Shown: positions 35,251 to 47,732, counted from the stretch's first letter. The stretch: 64,000 nt of DNA from Cylicocyclus nassatus (GCA_958299035.1 CATQJL010000223.1:9103753-9167752), one strand, 5' to 3'. Made by a program: numbers and translations. Notes: generated by a model not told the origin, from the letters alone.

Positions 35251-36220
35251 GCATTGACGTTCGCATTCGCAAACGCTCATAACTCCTTTTTCAGGAACGC
35301 GCCGCAGAGGAAGGTAGATTTGGAATCAACGTTTTATGCCCTCCACCATGGTATACAAATCATCTCAAAAGGCCACTTCGACCAACCATCCTTCCTTTGT
35401 GAGATTGCTCGCCGCTCAAAAAACTGAATGACACATGCACTTCTATGCATGCTCATTTTTACCCCTCCCCCCCCCCCCCCGCCCCTTATCTACTCTCCCT
35501 TGGACAATCATTACTAGCCAACACCGTGTTAGTATAACAGGGCACGCCTCAACAATCCATTTCACTTTTTCTAGCGCTCCTTCATCGTAGATACTACTAC
35601 AGCAATGGGCTCGTTGTTTCTTTCGAGTGTCCTGAAAACCGATGCTATATTTTCACCTTTTGTTCTTCGATGCAACAGGCAACACCCGGCACGAAACTAC
35701 TATCGGGATCACAATTCTCCTGTTTAATATCAAAACGCGTAAGATATGGGCATCTAGAAAAACGGGCAGAGGATGGAGCGAACAGTTTAGAAAAGACCAG
35801 AAGATGGGCAGACCATTTTTTTGCAAAAAAAAACAACTAAAAGCGGATATTTTTAACCACTTTTTTGGAAAGAACGATTTATGATATTTCGGAATGACTG
35901 TCGTTTGGATAAGGCATTTGTATTTAGGCACCAATCGCATTGAATTGGTCCGTCCATTTTCTTTTGGCTTTTTTAAAACCTTTAATGTTGTGTGACACTC
36001 GTCTCTTTCTATTAAATTTCAGAATAAAACTGCACAGCCGACAAAGGCTTATAAAATTTTTCTGATGTAACCGTAGACAAATTGTTTTCATTATCACTAT
36101 GCCATGATCATATTTAGAGTTTTCTTATTGCAGATTTTTCACTAATCTTTAATCAACCGTGAGGTCAAGAAGTTCATATACTGGTATATGCATGTAACTT
36201 CCATAGCAACACTTAGTTAC
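35251..36220. other. Spacer with C-tract, no gene recognised
   Basis: Contains a poly-C run at about 35464-35480. Open frames at 35640-35940 overlap on both strands with no domain resemblance. The 3' end of the candidate minus-strand gene may extend in here, but no further exon could be defined. Confidence 0.4.
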
Positions 36221-36971
36221 TTTTGTTGGTGATCGCTGACGCATTGCGACCCTTAGCTGCGTGCCTGATTTCAATATGGTTTGAACAGGAAATGGAATTT
36301 GAGATATGAAAAAATTTAGTCGTTGCTTGACAGCCTTATTCATATTACGAAGTAACGCTTTCACACGTCACACTTTCGACAATCATGCATTGAAAAAGAT
36401 TATCAATAACATACCGAATTTGTGAAAAGTCGAAGCAAGGAGAGAGTACTCGAATCGGACTGAAAGGTGCTCTTTGGCTATCAACTTCAGCAAAGACAAA
36501 CCCAAAAAAACTCCCACTTGTCCATCACCTACTTGAATGCTCGATGAGTAGTTTTTTGTCAAATTCATTCTGGTCAGACTCACTGCTGAAAAAAAGAAGT
36601 AAATTACATTCAAGTTCTTTGCATGTATCTGACTTTTTTAGTTTTTACCTGTCAAACCAAAATAGCTTTGTTCTGGGAACTGGTTGTTTACTCTAACGGT
36701 AGTCGGGACGGACTGAAGGTTTTGCACTGAAAGTTGTTAGACAGAAACAAACAGTCTATCATAATGTACGCATCCACTTGCATCCTCTGAACGAACCAAT
36801 ATTGCAAAAATAACTCAAAAGATAGGTCCAGCGAGTTTTTTCCGTGACAAAATATGGCTCCGCACGGCAGACGTCGTCAAAACTGTTTTGCAAGACATGA
36901 CTGGGAGACGTATTAGCATTCGATGCACTCCTCAGACCTCGCCCTACCAAATGATCAATTGTCCCACTTTC
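36221..36971 (-). CDS. Four-exon candidate gene of unknown function (partial)
   Basis: Function not recognised. Reading the minus strand, four blocks fit together: 36971-36797 (175 nt, after ATTGCAG), 36726-36649 (78 nt, after TTTCAG, then GTAAAA), 36585-36415 (171 nt, after TTTTTTTCAG, then GTATGT) and 36357-36221 (137 nt, after GTGAAAG, then GTAACT). The phases (1, 1, 1, 0) match at every junction and no stop occurs across about 187 codons, unlikely by chance in this AT-rich sequence. The product includes SNANTSPSHVLQNSFDDVC, then NNQFPEQSYFGLTA, then a hydrophobic GVFLGLSLLKLIA stretch and a basic NMNKAVKQRLNFF stretch. No start or stop codon is assigned. The two upstream exons lie in arm B of the inverted repeat. 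The first donor (GTTCGT) is weak. Confidence 0.5.
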
Positions 36972-37730
36972 CTGCAATCCATATGACCGATGCTTGTTCC
37001 GATTCTGAACGATCTTAAGCACTGGTTAGACGACTTTTTTTTGGACCGAGTGCTGAGTTTTGGAAAAACGAAAATAATTTTACGGCAAGGCGGCAGAAGG
37101 TTGTGCGCAACAACGGAAAGCACACCACCAACCAAATTTTGACAAAATTGTGTCATTTCGATGGTTTCTGAAAACGCTACGAACTTATGGAACGACCTAG
37201 TACCTCCTTGCTTTTTTCAAAGGAAATCGGTTAGTAGAAGTGACCTTGCAAATTAAGATATTATTGGCTTTATTGCATGAAACGGTGAATCTAGCTATCT
37301 TCAAAGCTTCCTCGATGAGGAGTTATGAGCGTTTATTGGTGCATTATATTGAACAGCCGTAACAATTTTTTCTAGCTATCGAGCACAGCAGTGAGCTCTT
37401 CAAGCAACAAAATTCTAAACAACTTGTATACACCTGCTTTAATGGCTAGCAATGGCTGGCTCTTAGCCGCGCATCCACGTCTTGCTCCAAACGCTCATAA
37501 GTCTTCGTCCAGAAATGCTTCACGAATAAGGAAAATATTTGGAATCAGCGTATCATGCAAACAAAACTTCTCTTTTTGGAAAACCATTCGACTGTTCATT
37601 TTCTGTCAGTCGGGGACATGACAGACCGCAAAATCTCAAGTGAGTACATGTTGTACTGTAAATTATACGTATTCGGTATGTGCTGCACTATCTGCTACTT
37701 TTGTTGAAGAACCTTTGGCATTACCAAAAT

Positions 37731-37805
37731 GGTTTCCGATGCCAATCTTAAATTGCTAGCATAAGCTGCAGCAGTTAGAGAGAGCATGGTGTTACGACCA
37801 AGTCA
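37731..37805 (-). pseudogene. Orphan fragment of lipase exon 1 (copy B)
   Basis: Mirror of 24583-24672, with the same LAAAAY-type core read on the minus strand, altered by an extra substitution. No adjoining exons. Confidence 0.5.
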
Positions 37806-38516
37806 TAATAAAAGTATCAAGAAAACTCTTCTTCGATGTTTTTAGCGGAAACATGATTTTTGTACTAGAAGCTTAGGTAGAGATTTTGGAAACACATAGG
37901 AAGCATACTTAGTTCTGTGAATTGTAGTAGTAAAATCTATGATCTCAGATCATTGTGCAACTATCGCTCCCGTTGTTCGCGCCAGAGTTTATGACGGTAC
38001 TATCTCTGTTGTGGTCCTTTCAAAATCTCCATAAAATCATCGAACTACTTACATAGATTGTTCGTGGTTTTTTCGATGGTTAATCTTGCGTAACAAGTTC
38101 TTCACTCTCGATTCTTTCAAGTAGTTACGGTAGTTTAATTAAGTGCTCAGATATATCGACAAGAACTAATCATTTCAAAATCTCTGTGAAGAATTCGCTG
38201 AAACGTTACTTTTTACGGACATTAAGTCGTTGCATTGTTCACACATGTTCGTCAGTTGTATCTTGAGTTATGCTTGGAGACTGCAAAAATAGGTTCAAGT
38301 AAATTACGTCGAATGCTCATATGATGCGAACAAATCAGTCCTCACCATGACTTTACCGCTGTTTTACGTTCCTGTTCACTTCTCATTTTCTTTATGCTTG
38401 ATGAAAGCAGTAACAAAGTTTTTTGCGGTCATTATGTAGTATGAACTCTCAATTCCTGAATACTTGAAAAACTTTGCAGCGCGTTCAATATAGCACTAAC
38501 AGTAATCTTTGATTCA

Positions 38517-38680
38517 ACTGGATAGGCGGCTGGAAGGCGAGGCTTTCTGACCTAATCAGAGACGCCCGCGCCCGCGACGCGTCTGCGTCTCTCTCGCGCG
38601 CGCTCACTCTGATCAATTCCCAGCTTTAACTAGGTCACGAAGCCCCGCCTTCCAGCCGCTAATCCGGGTGAAGCAAAGGG
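38517..38680. mobile_element. MITE, CTTTGATTCAACTGG family
   Basis: Counterpart of 22171-22344. Inverted GGCGGCTGGAAGGCG/CGCCTTCCAGCCGC blocks near both ends. Confidence 0.7.
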
Positions 38681-38760
38681 GATGTACCAAGGATGTGAAT
38701 CTAACTCTCCGATTGCGGGAGTGCTGTATGCACGTACAGTCGAGTAGATTTTCTGTTCAA

Positions 38761-39168
38761 AGGCAGTGGCTTGGCAAGACCAAATGTCTTGAAGTTTTCA
38801 TGAAAGGTTGCTTGCACTCTCAACATGCGAACGGTGCAGGTCCTAGCGCACAGCATGCTAGCTCTGCCTAGAAAATTGGTCCTAAACGCGTGCACACAAA
38901 GTACTCTTACACGCGCTCGGACGAGCTTGCGAAATCCCTCACACCGTCAGAGGCGGCATGCCGCAATGCTTGAACATGAGGATCCCACAACGACTCTACG
39001 TCTTTAACCGTGGCGGGAGCGTTCCGCTCGTTCAGATTCAAAATAAAGGGCCTTGAGAAATGCTGGTTTTCGCCATTTTCGCGTTCTTCAGGGTGAATCT
39101 TCGGATTCAGAGCGTCGAATCACCCCAGGTAATCAAACCACAGATCGAGATTTGCCGAGCCGCTGCCT
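38761..39168. mobile_element. TTAA-site MITE (counterpart of 21687-22090)
   Basis: Left end AGGCAGTGGCTTGGCA after TCAA, right end TGCCGAGCCGCTGCCT before TTAA (39169-39172). Confidence 0.7.
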
Positions 39169-41825
39169 TTAATACAGTGTGCTTGCACTGCAGGTAAATT
39201 GCGTAAAACCTGCGCGTAAACAAGTAGCTATGCACGTGACGGCATTACTGGCTGGCTATTTGTTCATGCGCAAATTCTACCGCATTTCACTTGCTGTGCA
39301 AGCACAATATGTCAAGCAGAAAATCTACTCGAATGGTAGCAGAAATCATGATGGAAATAACATGAAAGTAGAGTGGCAGCAAAAGGAGACTTCGTTGAAA
39401 ACTCATATATGCGTGACGCACAATGGACACCAAGCTTGCCGCGGCTATTTGCTTGTTATCAGGGATTTGGAGCGATTTGGTTGTCATTCTTATCTTATGC
39501 TGTTGTCCTTTCAATGTTGGACAAGGCCGAGTACAGTCTCGTTTTTTGATGATATATCTGAATCTAATTAAAATTCTGAAGGGTGTAAACGAAACAAGTA
39601 GGCAAGGATGTGTATTCTTTTCAAAATTATGTATCAATTGCAGATATCTTTTTCACGATAATTGTCATCTACGACACATCCATTAGTTCCCCATTCGCTG
39701 ACGTACTTTCCATAATAGCACTTATGGGGATTAAAGAAATCGTAGAAAAGCCAGCTAATCTTATTGCTGCATTGACCTGTAATCGGAAGATGTGTTGTTG
39801 TCGATAAACAAAAACCATAATTTTGTACCGGGGTTGCACATTTTCCCTTTCCCTGCTAACATGTCTCGCCCGTAGTGAACCTGAATAAGTTTGTAAGCAG
39901 TAGTTGTATTAGAAGTCATTGGTAAAACAGCTTTTTAGAAAACCTTCCCATTTAATAGCTCAGTTAACGAGGAGCGGCTAAAACATAACAAAGAGCGGCA
40001 AACATGGGCGAAAAAAGGAACTTTTTACAGCGAACATATTTATCTCATTTCGAATGCGCTTTCTTTCCTAGGCAGGTTTGTTTATTTGCATTTATACAAG
40101 CATGCATTTATGCACATGCAAGCAGATTTGCTTGTAAAGGTGCGCGGGGTGAAATGTGCTAAGAATATTTCTAGATTGTGTGATCAAATTCCTTGTCTCC
40201 TTTCACCATATAGGTTGCAACAATACGGAAGTAGATAATAGGTCACTCCAGAAACGTTTTGATTGCGATCGCACATTCACTACACTCTTCGCGTTCATAT
40301 TCTACATGTCCTCTGACAAACTAAATCACCACGCCGTATTTAGATGTGCTTTCCTAAACTATACATGCAAACGAAGAAAAATTGCAGGTTATCGTGTGGT
40401 CAAACAAAAAGAACTTTCTCGGAAAAAAAAGTTTTTTGGAAATTACATGTCTATAAGTAACAACGAGTCAGGGCCCCCTTGCGCATAGTATCTCTCTCAA
40501 CGAATGCGCTACACACAACTAGCAAAAACAAGTTTGTTGCCAAATTTTCTTTTGTGGTTATTCTCAGCTTTCTTGGTGTCCTTGATAAGATGAGCTGAAG
40601 ATCGGAACTGGTGACTAAGACATTGCTTATTGTGTTATAAGGCGCGTGGAAAAGTGGTGCAATTGCGACTATGCACCTTCATTTGTCGCTGATTTGCGTA
40701 TTGGCACGCCAATTGCAAGATTCCCTTTAACAAATTTTTCTTTAACTTAATTTGACAATTTTCTGTCCACTTGTTTCATCGTTCAGACACCAACTTAAAC
40801 GATTATTAGCCGAAAACTACTACGAACAGAGTGCACCGTAATGGAATGTTTCACAATGCTCACCTCCTGTTTATGATGCTGGTATCGGAGTTTAGGGAGG
40901 TTGGGTGGGATATGAGGTACTCCATCATTGTTATGGATGACGCGGAATGCATAGTCGAATCCCAAATTAGAGCTTGTTTCAAGACTTTATACTAAAAGAG
41001 TCTGAGCATGCATAGTTTCGCTTTTTGCTTTGCATAGTAAAAGAAATAAACTCTGTTTGTAAAGACTTTCGATCAAGATGTGTGATGCTATTTCCCAAAC
41101 CTCTTCCTTACTTTCTTCTTTCTTTACATATTCTAAATAGAATATTCGTAAGCGCTACAATCTTATAAAATTGTTTCCTTCTCTTCATTTCCAAATGACC
41201 GCGGATAGAATAATGTGCGGGGATAGGTGCTGCTTAAACTTCAAAACTTTTTGACATACAGATGTGCTCGTAGTCGTACACCGTGTTGTCATACCGCATT
41301 ACTGAGCCTCTCAGCAAATACTCCGTCGCTTGTCCTGGGCTGACCGAACGTCATTAACTTTATTCTTGACCTTAGTTTTAGTGCAAGTATTTTTATTGTC
41401 TCCAGTAAATAAGATGCCGCCAGAGATGCGAATGCACCTCTCAGTGAGTGCCCAGTTATCTGAACTCACATAAGAAGGAAAATTTTCTCCTTAAAGCGCG
41501 TACCCAAATCTCATATCCTGAGTGTTGCTCAATCAGGTCTTTAGCATCTTCAAACGTAGTGCTCCTGGTTGTTTTAATCATTCTCGTATGAAACAAGCTG
41601 TTGAAAACACTAAGGAAGTAATTGTTCACCTGCGCATCACCGAACCAACCTTACTAAAAAAATTTTTTCGCTCATACAAGCATTTTGTGATATACTTGAC
41701 TTACACTCAATGTTAAATGAAAAATCTCCTTGACAAGCTGCATGTCTGAGTTTGTCCCTTTGTAAAAAAACGAATTTTAATATTGTTGAAATAAAATTGG
41801 TATCAAATGTTATCGTTGTTATATA

Positions 41826-42733
41826 ATAGGTCGTTCCGAAAGTTCTCTCAGTTTTTTCACCATATCATAAAAACACGTGGAACGAAGAAAGGGAAACGCT
41901 TCAGGCACTGTCCGCACTATCTTCCTTTTTGATTTTTGGAAAAGTTTTGATAACAGTCGCATAGAGTAAACCAAGTGCAACACAATGCATTTTTTTGGCA
42001 ATTTCAGCTGGCTTCTCATTATTTTTTGAGACTTTTTCAGAAGTCTTCACTTTTTCAAAGTCACAAAACACACAAACGTTCTGAACATCAACAAATTTTC
42101 GGTTTTCGAAACTTTCAAAGTTATTTATGATTGTACACTTTTTTTACAAAGTAACTGAGCGTTTACCGCTTCGAAATATAAGATTTCGCATTTCACGGGC
42201 ACATCATGAGGCAAGTTCAAGAATCAAGATTTATGGAAATTTCATCGCCAAAGACCCCACAAACTAAGAAGGAAAAGCACTCATCAGAAAGACGAGAAAA
42301 AGCTGCATCGAATGACACCTTGGTTGTGCGCCGTTTTATGTTTTATGGCTTCTGGCATCCCCAAAAGTGGAGTTTGATAGCATTAGAAAAATAATTCTAA
42401 AAATGTTTTAAGGCTAGCTATAGATGCCGAAAAATTGCATTGTACTGCACTTTGTTCACCCTGTCCGATTTCCGATTACTATCAAATCTCTTCCAAAAAT
42501 AAAAAAGGAAGATAGTGAAAAATTGCCAAATTTGGACATGGTAAAATCATAGGTCCAAAATTTCGGTCATTATCTCACTGATCACAAGAGCGAGCGGCAC
42601 AGGGCCATGATAGTTGAAAAGAGGAAGAAAAATTGCGTTGGACAGTGCCTGAAGCGTTTTCCTTTCTTCGTTCCACGTGTTTTTATGATATGGTGAAAAA
42701 ACGGAAAGAACGGAAACTTTCGGAACGACCTAA
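41826..42733. mobile_element. Mariner-like MITE in lipase B intron
   Basis: Ends ATAGGTCGTTCCGAAAGTT and, on the other strand, TTAGGTCGTTCCGAAAGTTT, flanked by TA (41824-41825, 42734-42735). Inner arms share CAGGCACTGTCC/GGACAGTGCCTG. Absent from arm A near 19035, where the target region differs by a few bases. No transposase. Confidence 0.75.
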
Positions 42734-44093
42734 TATTATTGTTAGGGATAGTTATCGGAGGTACGTTCAAATAAAGGTAAGCCTTACGTCTAGATTAGGG
42801 CCTTGCACGCATCGCTTTTTGAGCTTTTTCAAAACAGAGATACTACGTACCTTTTAATAAATTACAAAGTCTCTTTTGAAACGCAGCGAGCATATACAAA
42901 ATAACACATATTAACGAAAATGGAGCAAATAAATTTCCTTATCTACGTTCTTGATCTTGAAGTATGAGTAAAATAAGCGAACGTGAGTGGAATGCATGTG
43001 CGAAGGGAAAGAGGAAGAAAGAGGGCAAAAATACGAGACACCGCAACTGAAAGCTTCAAATGCGAATTCCGCTTAGCTTGAAAACGCTTTAAGGTAAGCG
43101 ATGCTTGCAAATGGCGTAGTTTGAAATGCAGTACAGTATAGCGAGCTGTTTCAATTAGAAAAAGAAAGACAAGGCTGGGTCAGCATTCCTGCCCAAGAGT
43201 AAATTTTTGGATAACCTCGAGAGGTCATGAGTTTGGTTCTGGACTGCAAACAAGCTAATGTTTTAACCTTGCTTTTTTCAGATCGCTTGCTGAAAACACG
43301 GTGAAGCATGTCATTATTGTAGTAACCTCTCTCTACAAAGTGTGTTGGTCTACTTGGTCGCTCATATGCCTGTGTGACATTTTTACGAAATACATTTTTC
43401 TGCCAATGTACGAAGTTTAGCCTGCTTCCAACACCTCCGCCGCGGGCCCTAGTCAACGCCTATGTGGATGGTAAGTATCTAAAGCAATGTTAATGAAGCC
43501 GTGTAATCGTTCAAGGACTTATCATTGAACATATAAAAACATATAATTTTAGAGTAACCTGAAACTCAGCACTATTGCTTTCCTACTGGGTAGCAGGGCC
43601 GTATATGCCGCACATGAGACTGATGCAGTTCCGCTCCAAGGGCCTTTGCAGTTTACCTTGTAAAATCTGTAGATCTGAACAATCTTTGCTTTGAAAGCAT
43701 CATCTCCTTTGAAAGAACGAAAATTCTTTTTTTATATTAGTAATCACATTGCTCATTCCCAATCATTAGACTCTAGTGCACATCATCACACTTTGTAGCA
43801 GCTTTGAGTAAAAGTGCAGGCGATGAGTGTGAAGGTTAGAGCTTGGAAATGCTTATTTCAAGATCTTGTCTGTATGAATGCGAAAATTACATTTACCTAT
43901 ATAAGGCCATGAGTATGTTAGCAGCTTTGCCTAAGCTAATTTGATTTTTGCCATGCCATGCTTCACTTTCGTTGTTACTTATGTGATGATGACAAATGTA
44001 TGCATGGCAGCTGTGAATGCGTGAAGCATATTTTCTTGTGTCTCTAACGAGGATAGTCTATGAGGACAGGCAGCATGTTTCTACCCTTTGATT

Positions 44094-44257
44094 CAACTGG
44101 ATTGGTGGCTGGAAGGCGGCTTTGTGACCCAGTTAAGGCTAGAGAATGATCAGAGAGTAAGCGGGCGAGAGAGACGCAGACTGCGTCGCGGACGCGAGCG
44201 GTCTTAATTCGGCCGCAAATACCCGCCTTCCAGCCGCCGATCCAGTTGAATCAAAGG
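44094..44257. mobile_element. MITE in lipase B intron 1
   Basis: Starts CCCTTTGATTCAACTGG, ends CCAGTTGAATCAAAGG; counterpart of 17510-17682. Confidence 0.7.
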
Positions 44258-44862
44258 TTACTCCCTCATTTGCTCATTTGTTTCATTCACTTCTTTCTTT
44301 CAAGCAAAGGCAAAGATTTCGAAAGTCAATACACCTATTCTCAAGAGCACAAATGTACTTGCATACGATGCGCTATCCCTCATTTTTCTCATAAAAAGAA
44401 TCATGCTACCTCTTCTTTTTAAAGTGATTTTTGATGCATTCACCCGGATTGTCTGAATAAGCTGCAGCAGCCAAATGGAGCATGTAGTTACGAGCAAGAT
44501 CATCGGAGAATTCCGCTTCTTTGTGTTTGGATTTAGCAATGACCGAGCCCACAAGCAAAAACGTAACAGCCAACTTAAACATCCTGAAACTTTCGACGAA
44601 TGATCATCCGAACAAGTTTGGCTAGTTTAGAAAATACATTTTGATATCAAATCAAAAATGCCTTTGTGGATCTGAAATTTTGAGGCAAGTTCTCTTTTCC
44701 CTCAATCCAGCCTGAGTTAATTTATGAACAAAGCACTAACCCTTTCAATATAGCCAATCTGTTTTTTTTTTACTTTTTCGCCTTCATAAATATAAAACGC
44801 TTCAAAACATGCATAATTGTGCTTGCTAAAGGGTAGTCATCCTACAATATTATTGGTCACTG

Positions 44863-45183
44863 CTCAGACAATAGCCGGGGGCAGGCGGGCACCGGAAAAA
44901 TAGATTGCTAATCTCTCGCACCCCGCTCGCTGATTTTTTGGAAAGCAATCAGGACTTTTCGGAAGACCGCTTGCTGAGTTCTCGATTCCTCAGAGATTCA
45001 GCTATATATCTGCAAAAGATAAGAGCGAAAAAAAAATTCAACAGGCGGTCTCTCAAAAATCCGCTGACTCAGCAAGCGGTCTTCCGAAAAGTCCTGAGTG
45101 CCTTGCAAAAAATCCGCGAGCGGGGTGCGAGAAATCAGCAATCTATTTTTTCGGTGCCCGCCTGCCCCCAGCGATTGTCTGAG
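44863..45183. mobile_element. CTCAGA-ended palindromic element, TG duplication
   Basis: Both ends begin CTCAGACAAT and continue GGGGGCAGGCGGGCACCG, the same termini as the leader-carrying element at 12219-13376. Flanked by TG (44861-44862, 45184-45185). Arm A (16922-16923) and copy C (63384-63385) each have one CA at this point and no insert. It folds back over most of its 321 bp and has no leader RNA gene. Confidence 0.8.
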
Positions 45184-45185
45184 TG

Positions 45186-47245
45186 TGTGCGCAAACTTTC
45201 AACCTTTTTTCTTGTTCCCTAAATTTCAAAGAGGCATCTTTCAGCAACTATTAAAGAGTCCCACTCCTTCAACATCAAAAACCATCGAACGCTTTGCGGA
45301 TAAGAGCAAAAGCTTTTTTTCTATAAAAATCCTAAGAAGACTTGTAGCGATCTAAGCGAGAGCAAACAATCTTTCTCGCATGATGAAGTTATCAGAAGTT
45401 TCCGAGAATTTTTTTTAAAGTACTGCTAACTTTTGTTTCGTGGATAAGCAGAAGAAATGTGAAATTTCTGTAGTTGAAAAGATTTCTTCGTTATGTAGGT
45501 AGACAGGATTTCTATTGAGTTTTATGTTAATTATAGTTAACACTTGACACCCATTATGATTGAAATAACGGCTGAAAATTTTTTTGTTCTAAATAATTTC
45601 ACAAAAAAATTGTCGCCAGAATCCAATGGAATGCGAAAAAAGCAAATTTCCGGGAATAAAAGAAACAAAAGTCTCCAGAAACTTCCCACAATCTCATATT
45701 CAAGCGAGCACTTTCGTCGCAAAAAAAGAGTTACGAGTTCTGCACTGTCCAAAAAGATTTTCAATCGTTCAAAATTTCTCATAAGGACCATTGGATGCAG
45801 TTTACGTCCCAATCTTTTCGTGCTCAGAAAGATCAAAAAGTTTTGGTAACTTAAGATCCTTTTATGAGTAGGATAAGACCAGCCAACTGAAAGTGCAAAA
45901 CTATTTCTAGAATTGCTTTGCAGAAGTTGGCTTTTGTTGGAACCTGGGAAATGCAAGGAAAGAAAACTTTTTGGGTGAATGTCGGATCTAGCTGCAGCCG
46001 GTTTATATACTGTGTTTGTAAGCCCTGAGTTTGGTCTTTTCGGCAATAACTTTTGTGACTTGCTCAAAAAGTTTGGATTATGACGTCCGTGTGCTTCAGT
46101 TTCAGAAAACTTTAGGTTAAGCTACTTAAAAACGACTTCGAAATCTTCTCATTTTAATTTCTCCAAATCGTCAAGTTAATAATTCAATAAGTTTGAGATA
46201 GAAATCCGATTGGTATTTTGCGTCATGTGATATAATCTTGGTTTGTTTGAACCGTGTCTTAATCTTGGTTTGTTCCAAATCACCCGAATTATAAAACTTT
46301 TGCTACAATATTCTGGTAAATCATATACAGTATACCTATAGTGTTTTGAAATGTTTCTATCACAAGGAGACCAATCTTTCGAAAAAAAAAAGATTGGATA
46401 AGTGAACAACGTCTTTGAGTGTCTAACGGTTATCAAATCCTTAGCCTTTAGAAAGTATGGTACAGCAAAAGGTGAACAAGTTTTAGTTTGCAACAGTCTT
46501 TAATTTGTGTCACTAGAAACGAAGATTCAAGATCCTTGTTTCTAGTGGCACGAAAGTGAAAGGTTGAAAGCGATACCTATAGTTGCACCATTTGACGAAC
46601 ATTAAAAACCATATATTAGCCATTTGACTTTTTCCAGTCAGAGAGTCTGTTGAAGTTCCATGCAGAATCTCGCAAACATTAGAAAATGGCCGGGCAACGA
46701 ATGGCAGCCGCGTTCTCCAAAGGTCATCAACTCAACAGCAAATTCGGAACTATGCAGATCTGTCAAGAATAAAAACATGGCCTTTTAGCTTAATAAATCT
46801 CTTAAGCTGTCACTTGCTAAGTCTGCAATCTTTTGGTGAAAAATTGACTTGAATATCCACAAGATTACTTTAAAGGCAGCGGCTCGGCAGAATGATAACT
46901 TTGGGATTTTTAACCTTCTCGGCTCTCCTAGATGAGCTAAGTCGAAGGCTTGCTTTGCAGCTTCGGAAGATTATCAATAACCTGTTTTTCAAACCTGAAA
47001 AGTGCTATTGGGGTGGGCCACGAAGTAGCTGGTCGAGCCGATAATCCAATTGCCGCCGAGATGTGTACGGTGTCTCCACAGACGAGCCAAACGCGGTTTA
47101 GAGGGCATGTATATGCCGTCCGCCCAATAGCACTTTTCACGTCTGAAAAAGCGGGTTATTGATATCTTTTGAAGCTGCAAAGCACAGTTTGTGCTTTGCA
47201 GCTTCAAAAGATTCTGCACATCCAGAAGAACCGAGAACGGAATAA
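45186..47245 (-). other. Arm B intergenic sequence, no gene
   Basis: Mirror of about 13989-16921, lacking the 15591 element. No gene beyond chance frames that reappear in the other arm. Confidence 0.5.
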
Positions 47246-47732
47246 ATCAGAAAGATGTAAAGCAGAGCTTACAGCTAGAATTACTGATTCAAACTAATTT
47301 GGTGTTGGATTTTCAGCTTTCTCGAAATTTTGTTTCCGAGAACTTTTTCTTTCAATTGATACGGCACTGCTTTGAGTGTTTGTAAATTAATCCTGCATCA
47401 ATAGATAAAGACTACTGATTAGTTTTGCACTGTAGACGTAAAGTGAAGCTAGTCTTACAATATGCAATTCAAGAATCCGCAAGAGCTCCAAAGACAAAAG
47501 AGCTGATGTTTGAGTAAAGGGTACGCTAACATTGGTTTGTTCACAAAGTCGTAGTATTGTTTGCTCAAAAAACACTATTTTGAGAATGTAAGTGCAAACG
47601 GTAGGATTTTATTGAGGAATACTTAGAACTAGAAGAAGTCCTCATAAGCAAAATTTGACTGAAAAGTGAGGAATACGAACGAAGTCATCACGTTGGAAAC
47701 TTAGGCTCAAAGACTTTTGGGACACCCTGTAG
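47246..47732. other. Flank of arm B; single mariner-like end
   Basis: On the minus strand TACAGGGTGTCCCAAAAGTC (near 47714-47733) resembles a Tc1/mariner end; its partner was not found. Nothing else recognised. Confidence 0.4.

Larger units (their letters stand above)
39761..44582 (-). pseudogene. Class-3 lipase, copy B (broken)
   Basis: Same gene as copy A, inverted. Blocks: 44582-44410, 43706-43559, 41759-41705, 41653-41504, 41459-41295, 40958-40864, 39880-39761. Unlike A it has an ATG (44582-44580) one base after TTTCAG, a signal peptide (MFKLAVTFLLVGSVIA) and DDLARNYMLHLAAAAYSDNP. Defects: the exon 1 donor is altered and TAG follows in frame; the exon 3 acceptor CAG is CAA; exon 4 opens with TAA; the nucleophile elbow reads GHSLRG instead of GHSLGG; and a deletion removes the acceptor before exon 6. 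A mariner-like element (41826-42733) sits in intron 2. Exon 6 still reads AFRVIHNNDGVPHIPP. Exon 4 keeps family-like EDAKDLIEQHSGYEIW, missing from A, so B diverged independently and is not simply a mutated A. Confidence 0.8.
36700..47245 (-). repeat. Right arm of giant inverted repeat (copy B)
   Basis: Reverse complement of about 13989-25606. It lacks the hAT-like element and the 15591-15945 element of arm A, and carries its own mariner-like (41826-42733) and CTCAGA (44863-45183) insertions. Sequence agreement is high over intergenic regions, indicating a recent duplication. Confidence 0.85.

Noticed and set aside
35464..35480. Poly-C tract (others near 5732, 22981, 24388, 50991, 53345)
   Set aside because: Homopolymer runs, several at transposon ends; no sign of function beyond that.
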